A DNA stretch of 64,000 nucleotides from Mycocentrospora acerina. Its lineage: Eukaryota; Ascomycota; Dothideomycetes; Pleosporales. Position 1 is the first letter of the stretch. Every line of letters starts with the position of its first letter. Shown here in pieces: positions 1 through 10,624 of this stretch. Under the pieces are notes generated by a model. The model had not been told where the DNA came from and searched no databases. It was given only the letters and a program-made list of their open reading frames with translations. The stretch is taken from positions 1,178,001 through 1,242,000 of the forward strand of contig JAKUHH010000150.1 of the NCBI GenBank assembly GCA_022701365.1. Reading direction: 5' to 3'. The position numbers were made by a program, and so were the translations under genes.

Positions 1-423
1 GCCAAGCCGATAGATGGCAATGCAATGCAGCAGCAGTAGTCGTGGGAGTGATGGCAGCAGTAATATTGCAATATTAGCAGCTGGGCCGAGCAAAGGCGTC
101 TGCCCGGGAGACATGCACTTGCATTTCCACCTACATTTCCACTTGCACCCTCAGACCCAGACCCAGACCTGGGCCCAGATGCACGTCCAAGCCCGGCTCC
201 CGTCGATGATTGACGAGTGCAGGGTCAGCTCGCCCGGCGCGTCAAGACTGCCGCGTCCTGTGCAGCGCGCCGATTGGCGAACGAGGCAGGCGACGCTGGT
301 TTGCAGAAACACCAAACAAGTTCCCAACAACACGCTGCCATCAACCGCCCGCCCACCGCCCGCCGTCCATCGCCGCCGCCCGTCGCCGCTGCCCATCGCC
401 GCCGCCCATCGCCGTCTCGTGCC

Positions 424-758
424 ATGCTTGCGTGGCCATCGTAGCCGCCCCCGACCGTCGCGCTGGCTCCTCCGCCCCAGCCCTCGCCTCGGCGCCGGGG
501 CACGAGTGCGAGCGTCGCCGGCTACACGCACCTCGAGGCCCTGCTGCTGTTCCAGTCGCTGCACGCCTACGGCATCGCCCCGCCCGTCTTCGCCAAGATC
601 TCGGACCTGCTGCAGCGCAACCCGGACGTCACCGACCAGCGCCACTACGAGCCCGCCCGCCTGAGCCCCGATGCCATCCGCGCCTTCTACGTCGCCCGCC
701 TGAAGCGCGAGCTGGAAAACGACCGTGACCGCGACCGTGACCATGCCCACGACCACAC

Positions 759-790
<32 letters not shown>

Positions 791-1789
791 CCAACCCGCG
801 CAAGCGCAAGGTCGCCAGCCCCAAGGCCTCGACGGTCCACGAGCTGCTGCAGCACCAGCACCTTGTGCCGCGCCTCGTCGAGAAGCTCTACGCCACCTAC
901 CGCAGCGAGGCCACCGACCACCTGCGCGCCGAGGAGGACCGCTATGCCCGCCTGCAGCGCGAACTCCAGAGCATCGAGCGCGGCGAGTGCGACGACCAGC
1001 TGCAGGACCGCGCCGCCCGAGACGCCCCCTCGTCGCGAAGCCCCAGCCTGGCCACCAAGTCGCCCCGCCCGCCCAAGAGCCCGCTGCACCTGAAGCCCGA
1101 CCCCGACCCCGGCCAGCCGCCCCCGGCGCAGACCACGGCCGCCAGCGCATCGGGTGCGTCTGCACGGAAGAAGCGCGCTCCTCCAGGCCAGCGCCAGACA
1201 TCGTCCACGCCACAGCCAATTGCTGCCTCTCCACCCCTGCAGCACAGTCACCCACAGCCGCCCGTCGCCGCGCCTGGCTTCCAGCAGTTCCCGCCGCCTC
1301 CAACTGCCGCACCATACAACGGACCGCCGTACCCCCATCTCTCGCCTCACCCGCCAGGCCCGCAGTCGCAGTCGCAGTCGCAGCCGCCCCAGAACCTGCC
1401 TCCTCCGCCTGGCCCCCATCATGCCCACTCCCCGGTTGCAGGCCACCCCCCGGGTCCGTTCCAGCACCAACCAATCCAGCCCTATGTCGTAAATGGCGTC
1501 CCTCAGTACTCCCCGCAGTTTCCGCCAATGCACCAGCGCCCCCCTCATCAGTCGACTCCCGGGAGCCAGTCTCCAGGCGTGCAGACGCCGCAGCAACAAC
1601 AAAGAGCTTACTATCCACATTCAGCACAGCCATTGCACACTGCCCAACAACCCCAGGCACTTCAGCCTCCCCCTCAGGCTGGATTCATGCTGCCACCGTT
1701 CCAGGTGTCGCCACAGGATCCATCGCGTGTCCACCACCCGCCAGCTGTGCCGGCTACTCAATCCCAGGCATCTACTCCTGTGGGTAATA

Positions 1790-1871
<82 letters not shown>

Positions 1872-3210
1872 ACAACATCAACAACAACAACAATCACAGC
1901 AGCAGCAGCTGCCAGTATCAAGGCCACTTACACAAACACCCAGTACGTACAGACCTGGAGCACCGCCAATGCATCCGTTGCTTACCCAGGCTCGGCATTC
2001 AGTCTCCACGCCAACGAATATGCGATCTCCAGTCAGCGCCTTTGGTACGCCAGTGTCGGTGAAGAGTCAGTGGAAGCGTCAGCACGCGACTGCGGCTCCT
2101 GCAACCCCACGCCCGGAGCTCGAACCGATAGACGACTTTCTACCTTTGTCCGAATCGAAATCGAGCGCTTCCAAATCAAGGCCTTCTCGGAAGTCGAGAA
2201 CAAGGGGCAGAGCCAAGGGGAAAGAGACGGAGACGGAGCCAGAGGATGTGCCTACACAAGATGCCAATTCTGCACCTGCAACACCACAGGTTGTAGACCA
2301 CTTGGAGGAGCCCACAATCGAGTCCAACACTCGACAAGGTCGACCCCGCCGCAAAGCACCCGCCAGACGCGCAAGGCCTGGGAGCATCGCCTCTTCACGA
2401 GCAGGTGGTTCGGTGCGGGATCGCAGCAGAAGTCAGTCCATTCTGTCTCATACCGAGACGGTGGCTGCCGACAACGAGTCTCAAACTGGCAATCCCATAA
2501 AATCAGAGCGCGAGACTTCCATCGATGCCATTGACGAGGAGCCTGCTCATACACCCTCACAAATGGTGACGCGTCGGCGGGGAGGTGCTGCGCGAGCTCC
2601 CTCAACGACAAGACGTAAGCGGAACGCGCGTGAAGCGTCGCTCGAAGAACACGACGATCAGCTCGCGACGCCAGGACCACCGAGGACCATTATTGCGCCG
2701 CGCCGCTTCTCACACATGGCGAACCCCATCATGAATGACATTGCATCACACAGGCACGCATCCACATTCAGCACTGCAGTCCGTGCAAAAGATGCTCCAA
2801 ACTACTACCAAATCATCAAGCGCCCCACAGACCTCAAGCTGATACAAAAAGCCATTACCGCAGGGGTCAAGCATGTGGCAACGGCAGCATCGGACACTCC
2901 AGTCGGCAGTCCCGGCGGAGCGGGAGGCATAGTCGAGCTACCCATGACGCTTGAAAGCGTGCCTCCCAAGGTAATTGTCAACTCGTCGCAGCTGGAGAAG
3001 GAGCTCATGCGCATGTTTGTCAATGCCGTCATGTTCAATCCTGGCGAAGAGGGCGTTGTGGAGGATGCGCGGGAAATGTTTGAGTCTGTGCAGCAGAGCG
3101 TGTCCAATTGGCGGAACGTGGAACGGTCGAGTGGGAGAACAGAAGTGGAGGATACGCCGGCTGCAGACGAGGACGAGGCTCCCACCGTCTCCAAGAGGAG
3201 AAAGGTTTAG
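424..3210 (+). CDS. Bromodomain protein, BRD8/Bdc1-like (putative NuA4 subunit)
   Basis: Probable chromatin reader of the NuA4 histone acetyltransferase complex, acting in the nucleus. The frame is open from 445 to the stop at 3208-3210, but its first in-frame ATG is at 865, well inside conserved-looking sequence (LLLFQSLHAYGIAPP at about 541). I infer a short first exon from ATG 424 with an intron 441-506 (or 441-512), which gives about 906 aa; this start is not certain. Visible in order: the N-terminal LLLFQSLHAYGIAPP segment, an alternating Asp/His run (721-790), a basic patch PRKRKV, a Pro/Gln-rich middle with a long polyglutamine tract (about 1789-1900), Ser/Arg-rich basic segments, and a C-terminal bromodomain (about 2700-3110) with YYQIIKRPTDLKLI and NAVMFNP, the Asn being the acetyl-lysine contact. 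The bromodomain has an internal Gly/Ala/Thr-rich insertion. It ends in KRRKV, a likely nuclear signal. Family assignment is from domain order and sequence resemblance. Confidence 0.78.
721..790 (+). repeat. Alternating Asp/His coding repeat
   Basis: Within the bromodomain gene the DNA repeats GACCAC-like units and encodes DHAHDHTHDHDHDHDH after several Asp-Arg pairs. Simple-sequence expansion that stays in frame. Confidence 0.85.
1789..1905 (+). repeat. CAG/CAA polyglutamine tract
   Basis: Run of mixed CAG and CAA codons encoding roughly 35-40 glutamines broken by a few His and Ser. The interruption of CAG by CAA suggests selection for the protein tract rather than a pure recent microsatellite. 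Confidence 0.95.
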
Positions 3211-3571
3211 TACAGCCTTCGAACCCAGTCGGATTCGGCTGGACGGAAGGACTAGGAGGAACCGCGCTGTTTTTTTGTTTGTGCTTGGATTGGCATTGAT
3301 GCCGTAAACTACATCTTTGCCTCAATACAGAGACTGCTCACCCACATACACGCGCACACACTGGTGAATTTCGTTTCTTTGCTCTTCGTGTCTGCAGTGG
3401 CGATTTGTCGTCTCGGAGGCTCGCCCTTGCCGCCATCCGAAGGTCCGGTGGAAGGGTGGCGTTGACGCTATCCGTGATCTCCGCATCCGGTCCACGCGTT
3501 GCTCCACGTCTTCCCTATTTAGCGGGGTTTCCCCACAATCATGGCTCTGATCAGTCAACATCACATTCACC
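3211..3571. other. Intergenic region
   Basis: 361 bp between the bromodomain gene and the ankyrin gene, same strand. A poly-T run near 3269 may lie in the 3' UTR of the first gene. No further feature seen. Confidence 0.6.
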
Positions 3572-4819
3572 ATGGAAGAAAGAGTCGGCCTGCAAGAGCT
3601 CATGCAAAATGCCGGCGTTGCCCCAATCCCTGCCCGTGAACCCTGCCTCGCACCACCCGAGCCATCCGTCATCGCAACCAGCGAGGAAGACGACGTCCAA
3701 GTCAAGGACATTCTCGAAAGACGCAGAAGGAAGAACCCTGCACAGAAACCGGTGCTAAAACGCATCTTCACCAGCTCCAAGGAGAAGGAAAAGCTCCAGG
3801 ATCCCACGCAATGGGAGTTTTCCCCCGAAGAGCTTGAGCAAGCCCTTTCGGCTGTCTTGCGCACCCCAACATCCACGCCCGAGCTCGTCAAAGCTTTTGT
3901 GAACCGTGGTGTGAATGTGAACCATGTCTCAGCCCCTCTCGACAAGACGGGCACCAACAGCAGCAGCAGCAGCGTCAAAAAGGCACGACGATCAAGCAGC
4001 ACCACTGCCCCGTCTCCACCCCCCCTCCGGAGCACCATTCTCCAACAAGCCGCCACCCTCCGCCGCCCCCACTGCGTCTCGACCCTTGCTTCCGCCGGCG
4101 CCGATCAAACCACGCTCGATCTCGCGCTCAAATCTGCCCTCACCAATAACGATGCCTCCTGCACCGAAGTTCTGCTCCGCCACGGGGCAGATCCAAACCG
4201 CTTCCCCGGCGCACTGGGCCGCTTCGTCGTCGCCCAGGACGCCCAGCTTGTGCAGCTCCTGCTCCGCGCGCCCATCCCCCTCCGACGACCCATTGTCTCT
4301 GCCGCGCTGCTCGACGCCGTGAGATGCAATTCCCCCGCGCTAGTCGGCCTGCTCATCGCCGCAGGCGCAGATCCAAACTACGCCTCAGCTGCCGCCTTTA
4401 ACCTTGCCATTGGCTCCCAAAACTACCCCCTCGCCCTCACACTGGCTTCATCTCCCAACCCACTCTTCCCTTCCACCCTGCAGTACCTGCTTGACACGGT
4501 AATGCGGCTCCCCACCCCTGCAGCACAGCTCAAGTACCTCCAAGTGCTGTTTTGCTGCGGTCTGCCCCCGAATAGCATCGGGCTGGCAGAACTGCTGGGG
4601 TGCTCGGTACGAAGGGATGATGTATGGGGCACGAAGATGATGGTGTCGTGGGGAGTGAGGCCATGCGAGTGGGCGAGGGAGAGGGTGAGGGAGAGGGAGA
4701 GGGAAAATGAAGCAAAGGGCAAAAACAACACAACCCTGCACATTGAGCGCGTCGACGTGAACATGAATGTAGATGTAAATGTAGATGTTGGCAACGTAGA
4801 GAGGAGGGGTATTGTATGA
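3572..4819 (+). CDS. Ankyrin-repeat protein
   Basis: Single-exon gene of 415 aa, start ATG 3572 (ACCATGG context). The N-terminal 100 residues are polar and charged (RRRRKNP-like basic patch, acidic EEDDV). From about residue 90 to 340 there are degenerate ankyrin repeats: ELVKAFVNRGVNVN, TEVLLRHGADPN, ALVGLLIAAGADPN, KYLQVLFCCGLPPN and KMMVSWGVRP. Ankyrin arrays mediate protein binding; no enzymatic domain is present, so no specific function can be given. After the last repeat the protein turns into a low-complexity RERERERE stretch encoded by a GAGAGGGAGAG tract and then VDVNVDVG, encoded by a GTAGATGTAAAT repeat. The tail therefore looks like recent simple-sequence extension, and the protein may be a shortened relative of longer ankyrin proteins. 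Confidence 0.75.
   Translation: MEERVGLQELMQNAGVAPIPAREPCLAPPEPSVIATSEEDDVQVKDILERRRRKNPAQKPVLKRIFTSSKEKEKLQDPTQWEFSPEELEQALSAVLRTPTSTPELVKAFVNRGVNVNHVSAPLDKTGTNSSSSSVKKARRSSSTTAPSPPPLRSTILQQAATLRRPHCVSTLASAGADQTTLDLALKSALTNNDASCTEVLLRHGADPNRFPGALGRFVVAQDAQLVQLLLRAPIPLRRPIVSAALLDAVRCNSPALVGLLIAAGADPNYASAAAFNLAIGSQNYPLALTLASSPNPLFPSTLQYLLDTVMRLPTPAAQLKYLQVLFCCGLPPNSIGLAELLGCSVRRDDVWGTKMMVSWGVRPCEWARERVRERERENEAKGKNNTTLHIERVDVNMNVDVNVDVGNVERRGIV
4676..4795 (+). repeat. In-frame simple repeats at the ankyrin gene 3' end
   Basis: GAGAGG-type purine repeat (4676-4706) followed after a short gap by a GATGTAAATGTA-type repeat (4760-4790). Both are translated and form the protein's C-terminus. Confidence 0.7.
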
Positions 4820-5404
4820 GATTATGATGATGATGATGTTGATAAAAAAAGATTTTGACTTTTTTTTTCTTTTCACTAAAAATTCCCCTCCCATCCTTTT
4901 AGTGCCCCCTCCAAAAGTCAAAAAGAAGAGAAGAGAGAAGGGAGGAGGGAGAAGGAGAAACATAATATTAATTGGCATATTTGTATTTTGGATTAATTTT
5001 TTTATTAATTGGTGTACATTTATTTTACATGTAAAAGATATTGAAATCACATCTCATCTCAGCATGGATATTGACATGGCATTTTTTCCATTGATTGTAG
5101 CGACAATGACAAAGGAACAAAGAGAGGAAGGAAGGAAGAAAGGAAGAGAGGAAGAAAGGAAGGAGTACTCGCCCTACCCACCAACACATCATATGGTGGA
5201 AAGTAAAGCAAAGGAAAGGAAAGGAAATGAAAAAATAGTCTGCATGGGTAGGAATGAGAATGAGAATGAATACAATATATATTTATATATATAAATATAA
5301 TTACACATACCTATAAACCTACATACCCACCCTACTCCACTCACCAATCTCTGTGCGGAAGAAGAAAAAAAAAACATCAATGAATGAATGAATCAATCAA
5401 TCAA
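4820..5404. other. Convergent AT-rich intergenic region with simple repeats
   Basis: 585 bp between the converging ankyrin and monooxygenase genes. It holds a poly-T tract near 4858, a GGAAGGAA-type purine tract (about 5120-5165 and 5205-5230), an ATATATATT-rich palindrome (about 5275-5300) and an AATGAATCAATC repeat up to 5406. Probably both 3' UTRs and terminators; no gene seen. Confidence 0.65.
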
Positions 5405-7368
5405 TCAGTGGGAAAACGTCCTCGCGCAAAACTTGCCCCCTTGCTCCGGCCTCGGCGCAACGGGCCTCTCCAGAAACTCAGGGTACAAGTACCATGCCAA
5501 ATCGCGTTGCTCGAGCTGATTGACGGTCCAGCCGTTGCCCATCCACGCAAGCTGGTTAGTTTGACGTTTCTTCTTCTTCTTCATCTTCTTTTTATTCTCT
5601 ACGTCACTTCCTTCTCCACCACCACCTCCTCCTTCTTCTTCTTCACTATCACCACCACCATCATCACCAACAAATACATAGTTGAAATCCTCCCACCTGG
5701 GACTTCTCAGCGTCTCGACACAGTGTAGCGTGCTCCCTGGCCAGAGTCCCACCACCGCACCCGTACCCCCTTGTTTATACCAGCTCCGGCACTCATCTTT
5801 AAAAACAGTGTTTTCAAAGTATGCATCCACAAGTTCGATAAAGTCGTCTTCGCGCTCCTGCTTGACCGTCATTGTTTTGATGTTTTCCTTTTGTATCTTG
5901 CGGATGGCTTTGATGGCAAAGTCGGCGAGGGTTTCAATGACTATGGTGAGGCTGCCGGTGCCGACTGCGGCGTTGGGGCCGAGGACGGTGAAGAGGTTGG
6001 GGAACCCGGCAATGCTGTGTGAGAGGTACGAGGTGGCGCGGTGGGCCCATTTGTCTCGAATGTCGAGGCCGTGGGCGCCGGTGAGGGGGAAGGGCGGTGG
6101 GGCGCCGCATTGGAAGCCCGTGGCACAGATTATGGCATCGACGGGGTGTGAGGTGCCGTCTTGGGTGTGGATGGCAGATGGGGAGATGTGTGATATGGGC
6201 GAGGTGATGAAGGAGACGTTGGGTTGGGTGAGGGCTTCTAGATAGCCCGGGCCGGGAGTTAGGCGTCTACATCCGGGGGAGAAGGAGGGAATCAGTGCGG
6301 CGGCAATGTCAGGTCGGGAGGAGAGTTTCTGCTTCATGTTTGTAGCAAAAAGTTCTTTTGCGCCACGGTTCACGGAGGTGTCTTTGATGGTAAAGGCGTG
6401 GATGGCGTTTCCGTCTTGTTCGACGGTAAGGCGGAACTGGGCGTAGTATTCTGGGTCCGAGGCGAAACGGTCACGCAGCTCTTGGGAAATGCCAAAGCCG
6501 TCAAATCCATACTTTTCCCACGTCGAATGGCCAAAAGAGGGTGATATCCACGTTTTGCTACGTACAAACGTGCTCGTGTGCGTCCCAGGCAGGCGCTGAA
6601 GAGCAGGGACAATCTGGATCGAAGAAGAACCAGAGCCAATGACCCCAATGCGCTTATCTCTGAAGTCGTAGCTGTGAACATTGGTCAGTATTTGTGCCTC
6701 AATTCAAACCCTGAAATAACTACACGAGTACATTACCTTTCATTCCACTTGGCAGAATGCATCAACTCTCCCTCAAACGTCTGCAAGCCGTCTATTTCGG
6801 GCCATGACGGTTCGTTCAGGGCCCCTCTTGCACTAATCACCACGTCCGCCTTGTCATGGATTACCTGGCCAGTCGCTAGAATCCTCACTGTGACGTTCCA
6901 TTTCGCAGACTTGTCGTCCCAACGACATTCGGTAATCTCGTGCCCAAGTTTGATGAATCTGTCTGCCGAATACTTCTTTGCGACTCGTTCAAGATATGCC
7001 TGAATCTCTGCCGCAGGTGCGTAGAGAGACGACCAGTTTGGATTGGGCTCGAACGAATATTGATATGAATGTGAAGGTATATCACAGGCACAGCCTAGGT
7101 ATCTATTCTCGTACCAAGTGCCACCAAGCCCTGTATTCTTGTCGTAGATGATCAGCTCGACGTTTCTCAGCCTTTCAGGTATCCGGATACCACAGTAGAT
7201 GCCCGAATACCCTGCGCCAATGACAATGACTTTCAAAGGTCGGAGATTCTCAACAGGCACATTGTGAAGTTTAAAGGGCGCCGTGGAGATGCCATTTGTG
7301 ATGCTAGCCATGATGCCATTGGTGAGAGGATCTCGTATCTCCGAGGGAAGATTAGGAACAGCCGACAT
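5405..7368 (-). CDS. FAD/NADPH Baeyer-Villiger-type flavin monooxygenase
   Basis: Two exons: 7368-6737 and 6671-5405, intron 6736-6672 (GTAATG...CACAG), giving about 632 aa. The protein should use FAD and NADPH to insert one oxygen atom into a ketone or to oxidise a soft nucleophile; the substrate cannot be read from sequence. Visible motifs: FAD-binding GAGYSG at about residue 51, the Baeyer-Villiger fingerprint FxGxxxHxxxW as FEGELMHSAKW (about 198-208) just before the intron, a second NADPH-binding GSGSSS right after the junction, and a conserved GNGWTVNQLEQRD near the C-terminus. There is no obvious signal peptide, so it is probably cytosolic. Oddity: between RWEDFNY and LAWMGNGW lies an acidic, glycine and lysine low-complexity block of about 42 residues (5677-5552) that begins with GTATTT and ends with CAG. 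No biosynthetic cluster is visible around it. Confidence 0.88.
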
Positions 7369-7953
7369 ATTGCAGAAAGTAAACGAGGATGGGAAATGGA
7401 AAGATGAGTGTAATTGTAGAAAGCGTATTCGATATTTCGGTGCTCAATCCGAGAACTATTGTATTACATACTGGTCGTCAAATACTGGAGAAAAGATGAT
7501 AGATATCGAGCTGCCCACAGTTCCGCGGAAGGCCCAGCCTTTTATTCCAATGAGGAGTTCAAAGGCGTCACGTCTGCGACAGAATTCCGCATCCAACATT
7601 GCCGGAAGACTTCATGGCGTTCCACCCCCAATTGCCGAAGCGGGGGCATGATCCAAAGTCGCTAGCGGCTCGGATTTAGCGTGAATACAGCTCTGGCTGC
7701 AACGGACAACCTATCAGAGCGGCGAAGAACCGCATCAAATACTCCTAGTTTCCTCGCACACGCGCTTCGTCATGTCTTTCATGTCGATGACCTCCCATCC
7801 GCGGACAGTTTTGGGTAATGGCTCAATTTTGCCAGGCCGATAAGTCGTTATCCGGCATGGCATCGAGTCTGCAGCATTAGGGCGTAGTCATCTTCTGGTA
7901 AAGGACATCTCTGGCTGGCACAGATTCCATGACTCTGTAGATACTCTCTAGCG
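7369..7953. other. Intergenic region
   Basis: 585 bp between the monooxygenase start codon and the WD40 gene stop, both genes on the minus strand. It should contain the monooxygenase promoter. No recognisable gene or repeat. Confidence 0.6.
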
Positions 7954-10003
7954 CTATCGAACAATTGGAATGATGGCAATCTAGGACGAGATTAGTAGTT
8001 GCAGGTAAGCAGGTGCACACACCAAAAAAAACATACCTGATTCCCAAGGGCAATGGACAAGCGCGAACTGTCTGGGTCCCAGCCGAGACTGAACTCACCG
8101 TCGACGCTTGGGTCCCATTTATCAACTGTCAAGTCGTCTGCTCTCCAGCAAGCCAACGGCACTTCCCTCTTTTCTACATCCCAAACTGTCACAGTATATG
8201 GACCAGCAGCTGCCAGCAGGGACCCGTCGGGCGAGAAGGCGATTTTCAGGGCCTGCGCATCATCTGTTGTAGGCAGTTTTTTTATGCAGGTAAAAGGCTC
8301 GTTGGCGTCCCAAATCCGCACCGCTCCCGACATGGAACATGTTGCAAGGAGGACTAGTGGTGTTGAGGATCCATTTGTGAGTGGATTTGTTGCTGCTCGG
8401 AGGCGGACGTCAAGGTCCATGGAGTATTGGTCGGGGTATTCGTGCGTCTGTAGTTCCAAAGGGTTGTTGGGGTGAAGGATACCAAGATAGCCAGTCTTTT
8501 CAATATTACCGAGAACAGCAATGGCACCAGATGACTTGTCGTGCTTCAAAATCTCCCACGATACTTGAGTATCTATTGTTTGCTGGAGGGACAGGGTGGT
8601 GCCGACGTCGTATATCTTGAATAGTTTGATGCCGCAGACGACAAACGTCGAGTCATTTATCCACTGGGCGTCAATAATGGCAGTGTCGGTGAATTCAATC
8701 CAAGCTGGAGTCGAGTTGCCGTCGTTCTTCCAGACCTTGATGGCTCCTCGCTCTCCGTCGGATGAAATGGAGAGAAGCAACTCCTTTTCTGCATTCCAGC
8801 GGAGTGTGTTGACAAGGCCTGCAGTAGAAGATATGACGTGCGAGTCCTGGCCGCCATCGACCAATCTGATGAGCTTGTCCGTCATCATCTTCTCGCCAAG
8901 CTCGTTGAAGCACTCTTCTCTTGCCGAGACTGTGAGATTGCCCTGAGGGTGCCAGCACAAAGCGGTGACGTCCAAATTGTTGACTGGGAGATGCAGGTCT
9001 ACCGTCTCGACTGCAGGGAAGCCTTGGTCGTCGGACTGTTTGCGAACCAGGTGTATTTGAAGGATGGATTTGCCAGCTGCAAGGAGGACTGGAGCGTCGG
9101 GGGGACCCCATGACGTGTGCTGAACGAGGCGCTGAGAATCCTTGGGACGTGGAATGAAGACGGTAGAGGGGGCAAGGTCTGCAACGACCTCGGTCTGGAT
9201 CAGGGCGTCGTGCCCAATGCGCAGCGTGGACATGGGGATGTCGCCGTCCATGGGCGACTCGGCCTCGGAGGCGACCGTCTCCGAGTCTGCGCGGACGCTG
9301 TTGACGCTGTTTGGCGCGTGGACGCTACCGTTGTGCTCAGTGTCCATGGCATCGCCGTTGACCTGGGGCTCTGGGCGTGGGTGCGGATGCTGGTGCTGGT
9401 GCTGGTGCTGGTGCGGGTCGACGCCGTTTGTTTTTGCCTTTTTGCGCTTGACGCCCTTCTTGGGCGGGGGCTCTTGGACGGCGCCGCCATTTGCCTGGGC
9501 GGCGAGCTCGTGGGCGGGAATGCCCTTGTCGAGGGTCAACAGGGCGCCGTTGCGCACGGCGTAGGGTCGTCCATGATCAGCGCCGAATCGGTAGCGCGGC
9601 TCGACCTGCAGGCGTCAACGCTGGCTCTCTCTCTCTTTCTCTCTCTCACACTCTCTCTCTCGTGTTGGGCCGGGGCGACGTACATTTGCAGCCTCTGCGT
9701 GCAGCTGGTCAAAGCACATGCCATCCTGCAGCAGCCGGATCAGCGTGTGCGGCTCGACGTGCTTGGCGAAGGGGAGCGCGTCGGGGTCGCGCAGCCAGCA
9801 TCGCGAGAGCTGCAGGGCGGCATTGCCGAAGCCGGCCTCCTGCAGGTAGCGCCAGACTGTGGGCGCGTTAGAAGAGGCGGGCTGAGGGGGGAGGTGCGAG
9901 GTGCGAGGGAGCGAGGATGCGAGGATGCGAGGATGCGAGCTTGTGCTGGGGGAGCGGTACTCAGGTAGTTGATGATATTACTGGAGAGAATCGGCGCTGC
10001 CAT
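7954..10003 (-). CDS. SIF2: LisH/WD40 protein, Sif2/TBL1-like corepressor subunit
   Basis: Four exons: 10003-9961, 9856-9684, 9605-8037 and 7980-7954, all with GT...AG introns and consistent phase, giving about 603 aa. It starts MAAPILSSNIINYL and continues across the first intron into IWRYLQEAGFGNAALQLS, a clear LisH dimerisation motif. A low-complexity middle follows (KKGVKRKKAKTNG, then HQHQHQHQHPHP), then a WD40 propeller (about residue 250 to the end) with repeats such as VTALCWHPQGNL, GLVNTLRWNAEKELLLS and LKIAFSPDGSLLAAAG...VTVWDVE. The last exon encodes only IAIIPIVR. Yeast Sif2 and metazoan TBL1 combine LisH and WD40 and scaffold histone deacetylase complexes (Set3C, NCoR); this role is inferred by homology. 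Intron 2 is CT-rich and intron 1 contains GCGAGGAT repeats. Confidence 0.85.
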
Positions 10004-10624
10004 GGCGCATTCTGGGCGCGTCGTGTGCGGCGGGGAGGCTCGGGGATGGAGGCGCGCGGGTGCTGGGGGGACGTTGACGGCGACGGTTCCTGGGGCTCGG
10101 TAGAGGTCGCTCCTCGGGCGGACCGCGTACCACTGTGGGCACGGCTGCGCAGCAACGGGGGTGGCGATGCTCGGCGACGGGGCGCAGGCGGCGATTGGGG
10201 GCGGCGCGCTTGACGGGCGCGGTCGTGGGCGGGCCGGGGGATGGCGAGGCTGCAGCTGGCGTGTGGTGAGGTTGTTTGTGCATGTCGAGGTCCACCACCA
10301 AGACGCAAGGGAACTAAGTGTGCATTCCCTCGCCCTAGCGCCGCCGTCGCCTCTCCGCAGCATGCACCCACGGGCCTATCAGACACACGGGCCCTCCCCT
10401 CCCGTGGCATGGCACAGCACCCGTCGGTGGCAGAGCAGAGCAGAGCATAGCAGCGCAGAGCACAGCACAGCACAGCATAGCGCAGACGTCCACGGCCTCC
10501 CCCTGCATCGCCGCCGTCCTCCCCTGCATCGCCGCCGTCCTCCCCTGCATCACCGCCACCCTCCCCGCCATCCTCCCTCTGCGCCCTCTGCGCCCATCCC
10601 TCCCCCTCCCCTCCCCCTCCCGCC
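10004..10624. promoter_or_regulatory. Shared upstream region of divergent Sif2-like and TMEM115-like genes
   Basis: 621 bp between two divergent start codons. It includes a CAGAGCACAGCA-type repeat (10431-10480) and three 21-bp tandem units (10501-10521, 10522-10542, 10543-10563), the third slightly diverged, followed by a pyrimidine-rich CCCTCCCC tract up to the TMEM115-like ATG. Pyrimidine tracts upstream of ATGs are common in fungal promoters. Confidence 0.6.
10501..10563. repeat. 21-bp tandem repeat, 3 copies
   Basis: Units begin CCCTGCATCGCCGCC. The first two copies are identical over 21 bp and the third has a few changes. It sits about 60 bp upstream of the TMEM115-like start codon, likely in the 5' UTR or core promoter. 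Confidence 0.85.

Noticed and set aside
151..1660. Long minus-strand frames (489 and 343 codons) opposite the bromodomain gene
   Set aside because: They are reverse-strand shadows of GC-rich, Pro/Gln/Ala-rich coding sequence, with repetitive Leu/Arg/Gly composition and no domain.
9628..9662. CT-rich tract, considered as a regulatory microsatellite
   Set aside because: It falls inside intron 2 of the Sif2-like gene, where it is best read as an ordinary intronic pyrimidine/purine tract.
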